A stretch of DNA of 20,831 nt. Source: a virus. Shown here one piece after another: positions 14,056-20,831 of this stretch (position 1 is the first letter of the stretch; each line of letters opens with the position of its first letter). The notes under the pieces are model-generated. The model saw nothing but the letters and a program-made list of their open reading frames with translations, made no database searches and had not been told where the DNA came from. The stretch covers positions 1-20,831 of the IMG/VR virus record IMGVR_UViG_3300035698_025401, one strand, 5' to 3'. The translations under genes and the position numbers were made by a program.

Positions 14056-14295
14056 ATGGATGAAGATAAAAACAAAACACCTAAAATTCTTGAAAATTTA
14101 AAACCAAAAAATAAATATGTAGAAAAGGCATTACAATTACATACGAGTGAGAAAATATGTCAAATAGGGATATTCTGTACAGCCGCAAGGACAGAACTGA
14201 AAGAAAAAGATCCAGATGTTTCAAATGAAATCCTTTTGTATTTAAATCACGCTATAAAACATGCATTTTATCTAGGTTTATCTTTTAGTAAATAA
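14056..14295 (+). CDS. unrecognised small phage protein (79 aa), last gene of the plus island
   Basis: A 79-residue helical protein. A Lys-rich N-terminus (MDEDKNKTPKILENLKPKNK) leads into LHTSEKICQIGIFCTAARTE, then a final helix pair SNEILLYLNHAIKHAFYLG. Two Cys (C35, C41) lie in the central helix. It has an AAAGGA site and is followed immediately by a strong bidirectional terminator, closing the plus-strand cassette. No function is recognised; conserved-looking helices suggest a real gene rather than a random ORF. Confidence 0.65.
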   Translation: MDEDKNKTPKILENLKPKNKYVEKALQLHTSEKICQIGIFCTAARTELKEKDPDVSNEILLYLNHAIKHAFYLGLSFSK

Positions 14296-14340
14296 AAAAA
14301 GATAAACCCTACAAAATATGAAAGTAGGGTTTATCTTTTT
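14294..14340 (+). terminator. bidirectional intrinsic terminator
   Basis: GATAAACCCTAC (14301-14312) and GTAGGGTTTATC (14324-14335) form a perfect 12-bp stem with an 11-nt loop, flanked by A-run and T-run (T5 on the plus strand, T7 on the minus strand). It separates the convergent plus island and the portal operon; the stop codon of the minus-strand gene overlaps its edge. Confidence 0.92.
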
Positions 14341-14602
14341 AATCAGTAATTATTACTTCTATTACATCGTTACCAGATTCTGTTTTTGCCTGAAACAATA
14401 CACCTTCTATAGCAGCCACATTACTAAGACTAAACCCTTTCTCTTCTGGAAAAGTCATGAAAGTTGTTTCACCTTTCATTCTTACATAATATTTGCCACT
14501 ACCTCTTGTCCAAAAAGCACATTGTCCAGAAACTCTAATTTTGTCTATTTTTATATCTGTCCAAGTTGCATCATTTATAATTGTATTTATAATTACTTGC
14601 AT
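14339..14602 (-). CDS. unrecognised protein after the portal gene (87 aa)
   Basis: An 87-residue beta-rich protein (VIINTIINDATWTDIKIDKI, then SGKYYVRMKGETTFMTFPEE, then GVLFQAKTESGNDVIEVII). It lies 12 nt after the portal gene with an AGGAG site and ends at the bidirectional terminator, so it is the last gene of the terminase-portal transcript. A small virion or head-assembly protein is likely from its place, but no family was recognised. Confidence 0.65.
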   Translation of the reverse strand: MQVIINTIINDATWTDIKIDKIRVSGQCAFWTRGSGKYYVRMKGETTFMTFPEEKGFSLSNVAAIEGVLFQAKTESGNDVIEVIITD

Positions 14603-14614
14603 AATTTCTCCTGT

Positions 14615-16201
14615 TTATTTTTTTGTAATAATTGGTACAGCCGCTTCTTTCTTTTTTTCAGGAATTCCATCAATATTTACCTCATTTACCTCATTTACCT
14701 TATTTACCTTATTTACCTTTTCTTCATTTTTTAAGTTTTCTTTTTTTTCTTTATCTGATCTTGTAATAATTTCTTCTAGATTTGCCCTATCTCTTAATAC
14801 TCCCCTCCTTTTATACTCTATCAATAAGGTTTCTTTGTCTATTGCATTTTCTCTAAAACTATCAAGTAGAACTTGAACACTTGTATCTCCATATGTTGGA
14901 ATTAAATCAGAGTTAACTTTTACAAGATCTTCTTTGCTTTTCTCTAATCCCATATAATCTGCCATGCAATTAATTACATTATTTAAAATATCATGATACA
15001 ATAATGCCCAATTTTTAAGAGTGCTACTACTCTCTAAACTATCAAGTAATCTACTTGTTGCTGTTTCTCTATCTACTTTATTTTCAGTTAAAGACAATCC
15101 AAAAGAATTCATTTGTTTTTCTATCTCTCTTAGATTGTTGCTTCCTGATTCTAGTGCTTTCCCACTACTTTCAACAACTCTTAAATCACCACCAGGATCA
15201 GATGTATGAACTATTTGATTGCAACCAATCACTACTTTCTTGTCTTCTTGAATATCATCTAAGGCAACTCCAAGAAATGTAAGCATAGCTCCATAATGAA
15301 GTTGGTTTCTCTGATCACTGCTACTTTGCCAATGTTCAATATTAAGCCAAGCTAGATCCATTAGTGGAAAATCACAATAAAGACCATTTATTTCAGTACC
15401 CAACATAAATCCAAATAATGGAATATAACTAAGACCAGTATTTCCATTTGACTGAAGTTCGTATCCATTATTGTCTATATATGTTTCATAACTACCTATT
15501 CTAAGAACACGAATCCTACTTACAGTTTTTTCACCAAATGCACCATCCGGAACGGTAGTTGTGTCTTTGATTCTTACATTACTAAGAGTTTTAACTCCAT
15601 TGATTTTCTCAAACCTACCACCTATGATATTACTTGCACTTATAACATTACAATAAGGTCTTAACCCCATCTCCTTTTCTTTCTTTTGACTAAGGATTTC
15701 ACGATTTCCATCTTTTTCTCTAACAAAATCAACCCCACCCTCTTCTTCAATGTCAACCTCTGGATAGTCAACCAAAATATAGCTCAACCCATAAGCAATT
15801 GCATCGCTGAAATGCTTAAACCCTAGAACATTTATATTGTTTCCTTCTAGATCTATATCGCTTAGGTATTCTTTAAGTGTATCGTTCATTTTATCATTGT
15901 ACACAACAGGCTTACTGAATACCTCTCCTGCTAATTTCTTGACAGTTCTTTTATACACATTCAGAAGAAAACTCCTATTTACTCTGTTTGAATATCCTAG
16001 AGCTGTTTCAGCTTCCTCCTGTGGAAGATAAGTTGTTCTAGCTAATCTCATGGCTTTTGTTCCTCCCATGAGAGTTGAAGGAAGTACCCTTTCTGCCATA
16101 TATGTACTGTATGCAGCCGTTGGGGTACTTAATTCATTAAAATATCCACTAAGTTCTTTTCCAAAATCACCACTAAGATCTAGAGTAGCTCCATCTTCCA
16201 T
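14615..16201 (-). CDS. portal protein, DUF4055-like
   Basis: A 528-residue protein with the order seen in DUF4055-type portals: TTYLPQEEAETALGYSNRVN (residues 57-76), then FLLNVYKRTVKKLAGEVFSK (78-97), then FSDAIAYGLSYILVDYPEVD (131-150), followed by the body and a C-terminal helical region. Portals form the dodecameric channel at one capsid vertex that binds terminase and passes DNA. Close to the C-terminus is an in-frame 9-bp repeat that yields VNK/VNE units (DNA 14675-14719), probably a disordered tail. The start has a GGAG site and shares one base with the stop of the preceding gene. The large terminase is two genes upstream, as expected. Confidence 0.88.
   Translation of the reverse strand: MEDGATLDLSGDFGKELSGYFNELSTPTAAYSTYMAERVLPSTLMGGTKAMRLARTTYLPQEEAETALGYSNRVNRSFLLNVYKRTVKKLAGEVFSKPVVYNDKMNDTLKEYLSDIDLEGNNINVLGFKHFSDAIAYGLSYILVDYPEVDIEEEGGVDFVREKDGNREILSQKKEKEMGLRPYCNVISASNIIGGRFEKINGVKTLSNVRIKDTTTVPDGAFGEKTVSRIRVLRIGSYETYIDNNGYELQSNGNTGLSYIPLFGFMLGTEINGLYCDFPLMDLAWLNIEHWQSSSDQRNQLHYGAMLTFLGVALDDIQEDKKVVIGCNQIVHTSDPGGDLRVVESSGKALESGSNNLREIEKQMNSFGLSLTENKVDRETATSRLLDSLESSSTLKNWALLYHDILNNVINCMADYMGLEKSKEDLVKVNSDLIPTYGDTSVQVLLDSFRENAIDKETLLIEYKRRGVLRDRANLEEIITRSDKEKKENLKNEEKVNKVNKVNEVNEVNIDGIPEKKKEAAVPIITKK
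14675..14719 (-). repeat. five 9-bp tandem repeats in the portal gene
   Basis: Units of ATTTACCT(C/T) on the plus strand at 14675, 14684, 14693, 14702 and 14711. Nine bases keep the frame, so copy-number change only lengthens or shortens the VNK/VNE tail of the portal. Confidence 0.85.
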
Positions 16202-16419
16202 TATAATTCTCCAAATACTTTAATTGTATCAATTAGTCCATTGTTTGATTCATTTATACCTCTAGACAAATATTCATCTTCTTGTATAATTTCTGCATAA
16301 GTAGGTACTTCAAAATATCCAATATTAATCTGACTAAATCTATCTAAGAAAACAATTCCTTCTTCAATTTCTACAAATATTCCAGATTTATGATTAGATA
16401 AAATAGTACCTTTCTTCAT
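16201..16419 (-). CDS. unrecognised small protein between terminase and portal (72 aa)
   Basis: A 72-residue protein starting MKKGTILSNHKSGIFVEIEE, with beta-strand alternation in the first half and an acidic second half (YAEIIQEDEYLSRGINESN). It has a very strong GGAGGAG site and overlaps the portal start by one base (TAATG), so it is translationally coupled to the portal. The location suggests a role in packaging or portal assembly, but this is context only. Confidence 0.65.
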   Translation of the reverse strand: MKKGTILSNHKSGIFVEIEEGIVFLDRFSQINIGYFEVPTYAEIIQEDEYLSRGINESNNGLIDTIKVFGEL

Positions 16420-16430
16420 TTCTCCTCCAG

Positions 16431-18479
16431 TTAAACCTCCTGGGTTTGAACAGCAGATTTTCTATCAAGTATTCTAAATCTAAGAGCATCCCAAATGTGA
16501 TCTTCCATAGAACTTAGAACATCTTCTGGATTTTTCTCATCTCTAATTAGTATAGGAACTGTTCTAAGAAAATTTCTACAATTATTAAATACGAAAAATC
16601 CAGGTTCTTCCATTTTTTCTTTAGCACTTTCAGCAAGCATAGTTCTAAACAATTCAACTCCTATAACTCTACTTCCAGATTTCTTATTACTTCTCTTCCA
16701 ACGAATACCTTTCTTTATATTACCATTTTCATCTTTAAATTTCAACATCCTAAGAGCAATACTAGGCAAACCACTCTCTGTTACAAATATATTATTATCT
16801 GCTGCACCAGGGTGAACAGTTCTATCTTTTAACAACCAATGATTTTCAATATAGTCAATAGTGTTTTTGGTCACATCAACTACATTTAACATAACTCCTT
16901 CATTAGCTTTACCGGTATATCCATAGTATTCTAAAATATGAAATAATGTACCTTTTGGGAAACTTCTCATAATACCATCACCAATGTCTACCTCTTCATC
17001 ATTTGTACATTCTGCAAAGAAACAAATTGCAAATGGATGACTGCTGCCATAATCGTAAGTAACATCTATATACCAACTTTTAGGAATCTTAAAAGGATTT
17101 ATACAATGAATACTTTTATTCCAAACATCAGAGAATATTCCACCAATAGCAATATCCCAACTTCCCTCAATCCAAGCTTTCTTTTTGGCTTTGTCAGAAA
17201 TTCCAGATGCTATTCTTTGCATATAATTAGGGTCAGCATCTAACAATGGCCTATTTTCAGAAATATCACTGTCAATCCAACATCTTTTTTCACCAACCTC
17301 ATCAGTGTATATTTCACAACTTTCAGAAATATCTATGAATCTTTCTTTAACCCAACCAGCTCCTGGGCCAAATGGATTAGTAGTACTTCTATATCTCTTT
17401 GGAATTTCTGGATGAGGACTCCTGCAAATACTTTTTATGCTTTCATAACTATCTGGAGATAGAAAATTTGTTAATTCTTCCCAACCACAATTTTTATTAA
17501 CAACATGAAATCCATTACTAATTTTAGTTATATAATGATTTACTTCCTCAATCCTAAGATCAATCATGTCAGTTCTGTAATCTAATTTATTAGTGTATCC
17601 TCGACCAATACTGCCAGAAAAGTAATCACTTTCTATATATTTTGCGGAATAAGGATGAATGTATTGTAAAAAATTATTACAAGAATCATAACAAGAATCA
17701 TAACAATTAGAACCATTATCTCCAGGATTTTTATAAACTAATACCGGTAAATCTCTGGTTTTGAATTTATTCAAGAATTTTAAGTTATTATGACTACAGC
17801 CGAAACTCCAAGTATCATTTAAATCTAATTCGTCCATAGTATTAAGAACACTATGGTCTAATCCTTGATTTTGTACTCCTATAACTTTACTGTTTTTGTC
17901 TACTACTTTAAGTTGACAACAAGGTTGGTTGTATATCTCAACTTTATTTTGAACAGGTCTAGGGCCATTTAATGTTTGAACTAAATCACCTTCAAAAACA
18001 TCTATAATGCATTTATAACTTCCATCTCCCATAAGAACTTCTGTTTCAGGAGTTACACACCAAGGTATTTCCCATCCATGATAATTCCAATAATCACTCG
18101 GCCTTTCCATATATCTAAATAACAATTGCTCTCCATCAGGAAATGTCCACTTGTTTTCAGAAATATGATACTTAGCTTTTGGAAATACCTTAGGTATCCA
18201 CTCTTGAGATTTTGTTATAACATCAAATAATTGTTTATATGTTTGACGAAATATAATACCTCTCCAGCTTACTCCCCAACCTACTCCTACATCTTTTAAA
18301 TAGTCAAAAAGAAGTATTAATGTCTTGCCACTACCTCTAGTTCCTGTGACAAGAACCTCAAAAATAGGGCAGGTTAAGAAATCCACCTGAAAACCAGGGT
18401 TTGGAGTAAAAACAACGTCACTGTGGTCATAATTTTGTCCGTTTATTGTCAGCATTTCACTTTTTTCAGTTTTTTTCAA
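16431..18479 (-). CDS. terminase large subunit, interrupted by a mini-intein
   Basis: The 682-residue precursor is the DNA-packaging motor. The Walker A motif VTGTRGSGKT lies at residues 44-53. The Walker B segment is split: extein ends at GWEIPW (140) and resumes at CGWEELTNF (331), restoring IPWCGWEELT after splicing. The coupling motif STTNP is at 365-369. The C-terminal nuclease shows D472 and D476 (IDVTYDYGSSH), D561 (AADNN), and D660 with D664 (MEDHIWDALR). Without the 190-residue intein the protein has 492 residues, normal for TerL. The start is TTG at 18479 with an AGGGGAG site 4-5 nt away; an in-frame ATG at codon 9 has a weaker site. No small terminase gene was identified nearby. 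Confidence 0.92.
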   Translation of the reverse strand: MKKTEKSEMLTINGQNYDHSDVVFTPNPGFQVDFLTCPIFEVLVTGTRGSGKTLILLFDYLKDVGVGWGVSWRGIIFRQTYKQLFDVITKSQEWIPKVFPKAKYHISENKWTFPDGEQLLFRYMERPSDYWNYHGWEIPWCVTPETEVLMGDGSYKCIIDVFEGDLVQTLNGPRPVQNKVEIYNQPCCQLKVVDKNSKVIGVQNQGLDHSVLNTMDELDLNDTWSFGCSHNNLKFLNKFKTRDLPVLVYKNPGDNGSNCYDSCYDSCNNFLQYIHPYSAKYIESDYFSGSIGRGYTNKLDYRTDMIDLRIEEVNHYITKISNGFHVVNKNCGWEELTNFLSPDSYESIKSICRSPHPEIPKRYRSTTNPFGPGAGWVKERFIDISESCEIYTDEVGEKRCWIDSDISENRPLLDADPNYMQRIASGISDKAKKKAWIEGSWDIAIGGIFSDVWNKSIHCINPFKIPKSWYIDVTYDYGSSHPFAICFFAECTNDEEVDIGDGIMRSFPKGTLFHILEYYGYTGKANEGVMLNVVDVTKNTIDYIENHWLLKDRTVHPGAADNNIFVTESGLPSIALRMLKFKDENGNIKKGIRWKRSNKKSGSRVIGVELFRTMLAESAKEKMEEPGFFVFNNCRNFLRTVPILIRDEKNPEDVLSSMEDHIWDALRFRILDRKSAVQTQEV
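17490..18059 (-). mobile_element. mini-intein in the terminase Walker B region
   Basis: Residues 141-330 of the terminase precursor. Block A is CVTPETEVLMGDGSY, beginning with the nucleophilic Cys141, then GDLVQTLNGPRPV, which matches Hint-domain N-terminal strands. Block B is GLDHSVL with the expected His209, although the usual Thr three residues before it is Gly. The C-terminal blocks read DLRIEEVNHYITKISNGFHV and VNKN, ending in Asn330 before the +1 Cys331. The usual penultimate His is Lys, which is known to be tolerated in some inteins. At 190 residues it has no LAGLIDADG or HNH segment, so it is a mini-intein. A CYDS duplication (17679-17702) lies in its central loop. Splicing would restore the Walker B segment of the ATPase. 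Confidence 0.88.
17679..17702 (-). repeat. two 12-bp direct repeats in the intein linker
   Basis: ACAAGAATCATA occurs at 17679-17690 and 17691-17702 in direct tandem and encodes the doubled CYDS unit. It marks the place where an endonuclease domain would sit in larger inteins. Confidence 0.75.
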
Positions 18480-18526
18480 TTTTCTCCCCTTTTTTTAAAA
18501 ATAAAACCTTTAAATTCTCTGAAATA

Positions 18527-18535
18527 TGGTATAAT
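18527..18535 (+). promoter_or_regulatory. extended -10 promoter for the right-hand plus-strand genes
   Basis: TGGTATAAT combines a perfect TATAAT (18530-18535) with the upstream TG. The -35 is weak. The same TGNTATAAT form occurs at 12479-12487, suggesting that both plus-strand units are read by the same polymerase at a similar stage. Transcription would start near 18542. Confidence 0.68.
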
Positions 18536-18579
18536 AAAAGTAATAAAGGTACAAAGAATAAGTAAAGAATAATAAAAGA

Positions 18580-18927
18580 ATGGTTAAAGAATACAGACAA
18601 TTAACGGAAAAGTCAAATAAGGTAAATTTTATGGTAGATATGAAATACGGAAAAAGTGGGGAAAATGAAGAGATGAATCTAAAGTTCAATTCAGAACAAG
18701 GAAGAAAAATTCATAGAAATCAGAATTTGAACGAAAAGTATAACAATTGTATATTTGTTTTTGATATGTTTATTTCCTCTACTGAAAATATTTTATTGGA
18801 AGAAAACAGAACTATAAAAAATTTAAGAGAATGTAAAATTAGTGCGCTTGAAGCTAGATGTTCCCTGAAACAATTTATAAATGAATTAGAATATCAGGCA
18901 GGAAATATTGATTTTCCATTATCTTAA
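18580..18927 (+). CDS. unrecognised protein (about 115 aa)
   Basis: An acidic/basic helical protein with Cys57 and Cys87, Cys95; the second half (ENILLEENRTIKNLRECKIS, then CSLKQFINELEYQAG) is a likely helical hairpin. The start is uncertain: the ATG at 18580 has no clear ribosome-binding site, and an in-frame ATG at 18673 has only a weak GAAGAG upstream. It is the first gene after the extended -10 promoter and is divergent to terminase. A small terminase role is conceivable from position alone, but the opposite orientation argues against it. Confidence 0.55.
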   Translation: MVKEYRQLTEKSNKVNFMVDMKYGKSGENEEMNLKFNSEQGRKIHRNQNLNEKYNNCIFVFDMFISSTENILLEENRTIKNLRECKISALEARCSLKQFINELEYQAGNIDFPLS

Positions 18928-18938
18928 AGGAATTAAAA

Positions 18939-19326
18939 TTGTTAAATAAAACAGAAGAAAACAGTAACTTAGACAACGTAGGTAATCAGATTTACAAATC
19001 AAATAGTGAAATTTGGAGTGTTCCTAGACTTATTTTTATATCTAGAAATTTAAAAGTTATGAATACCTTTAGAACATTTAAATATTTCAAATTTATATCC
19101 ACATAAGATCCAGTCCACGTCTGAATATATTCTACATATCCAAAAGGTTTTAGATGCTGATTTATCTTGTCCTATAATTTTAGATGAAGAAGGAGCTGTG
19201 ATGGATGGGAGACATAGAATTGTTAAAGCTTTGTTGAATAAAGAGAATTTTATAAAAGCTGTTAGATTTAAGAAAACTCCAGACTGTGATGAATATGTCA
19301 TGTTATTCAAAACTTTTGAAAAATGA
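18939..19326 (+). pseudogene. ParB-like domain protein, frame-disrupted
   Basis: The first part (18939-19061) starts at TTG with an AAGG site and reads NQIYKSNSEIWSVPRLIFIS, then RNLKVM. The second part reads on in the +1 frame from 19063: IPLEHLNISNLYPHKIQST, then SCPIILDEEGAVMDGRHRIV, then KALLNKENFIKAVRFKK. The DGRHR and PIILDE motifs identify a ParB/Srx-type N-terminal domain as found in phage ParB-like nucleases or regulators. The downstream frame has no usable start, so both parts belong to one gene split by an extra base near 19062. It may be a true mutation, a sequencing error, or an unrecognised +1 recoding site; no slippery run is obvious. Unshifted translation stops at 19106 after 55 residues. 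Confidence 0.7.
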
Positions 19327-19364
19327 ATAGAAATTAAGATATTTGAATCAAGTAAGGAATTAAT

Positions 19365-20117
19365 TTGAAATTTTATCCAGAAACTCATAAATATATTCAC
19401 AAAAATCAGGAATACTTGTCTTGCACTACCCTTATAGGTCAACTATTTCCTAAATTTAATAAATCAGAAATAGCTAAAAGATGTGCTAAAAAACAAAATG
19501 TAAGAAAAAAGAATATTTTAAGAGAGTGGAAAAGATCAAGTACTATTGGAACTATAGTTCATGAATATGCAGAGGATGTTTTAAATAAAAAGAAACCTAA
19601 ATCTGATAAGTTTCTTAAAACTAAATATAAATTAGATCAGGAGGAATCTAATAAGATATTTAAGTTAAAACAAAATGTTAGAAATATAATCCCTAACTTG
19701 CCTGATTTGCCAAAAGGAGAAATAATAACAGAGCAGGTACTATTTGATGAGAAAACATTAATTTCAGGAACTATAGATCTTCCAATATATACACCTGAAA
19801 CAATACATGTGATGGATTGGAAAACATCTAAACAAATTTCTAAGTTTGCTTTTAACAGAGAAACGGATTTGATGGATTTTGGTGTACCGAATGCAAATTA
19901 TTACAAATACTCAATGCAGTTAGCAGTATATCAATATCTTATAACCAACACCTCTGAAAATAAAAACTATAAAGGGCAGAAATTCAAACATTATATAATA
20001 CACATACCTTCTGAAACAATCATAGAAGTACCAAAAAAGGAGATGAACAAAAATAACAAAAATATAAATCAAATTTTAAACAAAAGAAAATTGAAATTAA
20101 TAAAAGATAAAAGGTAA
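19365..20117 (+). CDS. PD-(D/E)XK family nuclease, RecB-like
   Basis: A 250-residue protein with the order of RecB-like nucleases used in phage recombination. The start is FYPETHKYIHKNQEYLSCTT, equivalent to the 'H.Y......l.S.T' entry of the family. GTIVHEYAE (residues 62-70) supplies the His/Glu motif. E123 lies in ITEQVLF, D138 in SGTIDL, and the DWK triad element is D151-W152-K153, followed by SMQLAVYQYL (Q185, Y189) which is the QxxxY motif. All active-site positions are present, so it should be active. The TTG start has a TAAGGA site 7 nt upstream. It probably processes DNA ends for replication or recombination, or degrades host DNA. Confidence 0.85.
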   Translation: MKFYPETHKYIHKNQEYLSCTTLIGQLFPKFNKSEIAKRCAKKQNVRKKNILREWKRSSTIGTIVHEYAEDVLNKKKPKSDKFLKTKYKLDQEESNKIFKLKQNVRNIIPNLPDLPKGEIITEQVLFDEKTLISGTIDLPIYTPETIHVMDWKTSKQISKFAFNRETDLMDFGVPNANYYKYSMQLAVYQYLITNTSENKNYKGQKFKHYIIHIPSETIIEVPKKEMNKNNKNINQILNKRKLKLIKDKR

Positions 20118-20121
20118 TGGC

Positions 20122-20373
20122 ATGAAAAAAGACGCAATAGGGAACTCTATAGAAAATAATTTTAAAAAACTGTACTTAGGTGAATGGAAATCTGAATCTG
20201 ATTATGAACTGTATTATAAGTTGTGGGTTGAGTATAGAAATAAAACCAACCATCTTACAGAAAGGGAAGGAGGAAAAGCATACAAGATTCATAAAAAGTT
20301 ATTCTGTGATTTACCTAAAAACTATAATTACGAACAAGCAAAGAAAGATTCACTTCTAACAAAAGGAAAATAA
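20122..20373 (+). CDS. unrecognised small protein (83 aa)
   Basis: An 83-residue aromatic and Lys-rich protein: KKLYLGEWKSESDYELYYKL, then YRNKTNHLTEREGGKAYKIH and a short basic tail. The Trp/Tyr-rich helices look globular. It follows the nuclease by 4 nt with an AAAGG site, so it is in the same operon. No family is recognised. Confidence 0.62.
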   Translation: MKKDAIGNSIENNFKKLYLGEWKSESDYELYYKLWVEYRNKTNHLTEREGGKAYKIHKKLFCDLPKNYNYEQAKKDSLLTKGK

Positions 20374-20376
20374 AAA

Positions 20377-20424
20377 ATGTTGGAGCCATGGGAAGATTTT
20401 GATGTATGGAGAATAATAATTTAA
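20377..20424 (+). CDS. possible 15-residue peptide
   Basis: ATG at 20377 with AAAGGA about 7 nt upstream encodes MLEPWEDFDVWRIII. It is too short to judge; the ribosome-binding site and tight spacing are the only support. It may be a leader peptide or a fragment of a decayed gene. Confidence 0.25.
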   Translation: MLEPWEDFDVWRIII

Positions 20425-20440
20425 AAAAGAAGGAAAAAAT

Positions 20441-20794
20441 ATGAAAATTTTTGTTACATTTTTGTTACATTTTTGTTACATTTGTTATATCTGTAATAAT
20501 ATTTCTGTACATGATAATAGGAACATCAACTAGAATATCTGAAATAAAAGAAAGAGCACCTAGTTCTATCGGATAGAGGATGGAAAATTCTTAGGTACGA
20601 AGTATCAACTTGGTAGCTTCTGTAACCATGGAGGGAAAGTATGGTATCATGTACAAGATGTAAAAAATAAAGAAATTCAATACAGGGTTAGAATTACATT
20701 ATGGAATAATGAGTTACATTATAGATACGGCGCTCCTGAAAAATTAAGCAGAATACAAATAAATGGCGTAGAGGATATTCCTTTTGTTGAATAA
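20441..20794 (+). pseudogene. membrane-anchored phage protein, out of frame at a repeat and at a second site
   Basis: The ATG at 20441 has an AAGGAA site and reads MKIFVTF, but three 11-bp repeats (20447-20479) then push it out of frame. The frame after the repeats encodes a membrane helix (VISVIIFLYMIIGTS) and TRISEIKERAP; with one or four repeat copies it would join the ATG. A second shift near 20565 is needed to enter FYRIEDGKFLGTKYQLGSF, then HGGKVWYHV, ending at 20794. The KERAP and GGKVWY order resembles a common uncharacterised phage inner-membrane protein. As written the gene gives only about 30 residues. Phase variation, decay, or indel errors could each explain it. Confidence 0.6.
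20447..20479 (+). repeat. three 11-bp tandem repeats (ATTTTTGTTAC)
   Basis: Copies at 20447-20457, 20458-20468 and 20469-20479, followed by a degenerate fourth (ATTTGTTAT). It begins six bases inside the membrane protein gene. Eleven bases shift the frame with each copy gained or lost, so only 1, 4 or 7 copies connect the ATG with the transmembrane frame. Confidence 0.88.
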
Positions 20795-20797
20795 ATT

Positions 20798-20831
20798 ACG
20801 TGGGATACGTGGGATACGTGGGATACGTGGG
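20798..20831 (+). repeat. 9-bp tandem repeat (ACGTGGGAT) running off the right edge
   Basis: Three full copies (20798-20806, 20807-20815, 20816-20824) and a partial fourth reach the end of the window, 4 nt after a stop codon. The full length and what follows cannot be seen. Confidence 0.8.

Noticed and set aside
14318-14876. Plus-strand ORFs opposite the portal gene and the following small gene
   Set aside because: They are Phe/Ser/Ile-rich antisense shadows of A+T-rich coding DNA without ribosome-binding sites.
18480-18579. Minus-strand promoter for the terminase operon
   Set aside because: Several A+T-rich -10-like words exist, but no pair with a credible -35 and spacing was found, so none is annotated.
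1-20831. tRNA genes, integrase, lysis genes
   Set aside because: Looked for on both strands; no cloverleaf, recombinase or endolysin motif was seen in the window.

Overview
The window is part of the genome of a tailed double-stranded DNA phage or prophage. It looks siphovirus-like: a complete head-to-tail gene order is present with no sheath or baseplate gene between the tail terminator and the tail tube. The DNA is strongly A+T-rich. Ribosome-binding sites are strong AGGAG/AAAGGA types, TTG starts occur, and promoters match the sigma70/sigmaA consensus. This points to a low-GC bacterial host, but nothing in the sequence fixes the genus.

The minus strand carries the morphogenesis genes, read from right to left. 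They are the large terminase (16431-18479, interrupted by a mini-intein inside the Walker B region), a small unknown protein, a DUF4055-type portal (14615-16201) and a small unknown protein. After a gap come a coiled-coil scaffold candidate (10965-11903), an SU10-like major capsid protein (9732-10697), two tandem paralogous surface/decoration candidates, a small basic protein, and the connector set (DnaT_2-like adaptor, head closure, HK97-gp10-like, tail terminator). The tail tube, a G/GT tail-assembly chaperone pair joined by a predicted -1 frameshift, and a tape measure protein that runs off the left edge complete the series. Scaffold and capsid genes each have their own near-consensus promoter, and each transcript would begin with a hairpin.

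A plus-strand island (about 12350-14340) sits inside this late block. It has an array of four ~21-bp repeats next to A+T-rich DNA, an extended -10 promoter, a leader hairpin with a T-tract, six small unrecognised genes, and a bidirectional terminator. It is built like a moron or accessory/regulatory cassette and may contain a replication origin.

To the right of the terminase, divergent plus-strand genes begin from another extended -10 promoter (18527-18535). They encode an unknown protein, a frame-disrupted ParB-like protein, a RecB-like PD-(D/E)XK nuclease, small unknown ORFs, and a membrane-anchored protein broken by 11-bp tandem repeats and a second frame shift. The right edge enters a 9-bp tandem repeat.

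The most unusual items are a large H-type pseudoknot between the tail tube and chaperone genes (5150-5227), the promoter-attenuator leader of the plus island, the repeat array beside it, the mini-intein with atypical splice-block residues, and the number of short tandem repeats that change reading frames.
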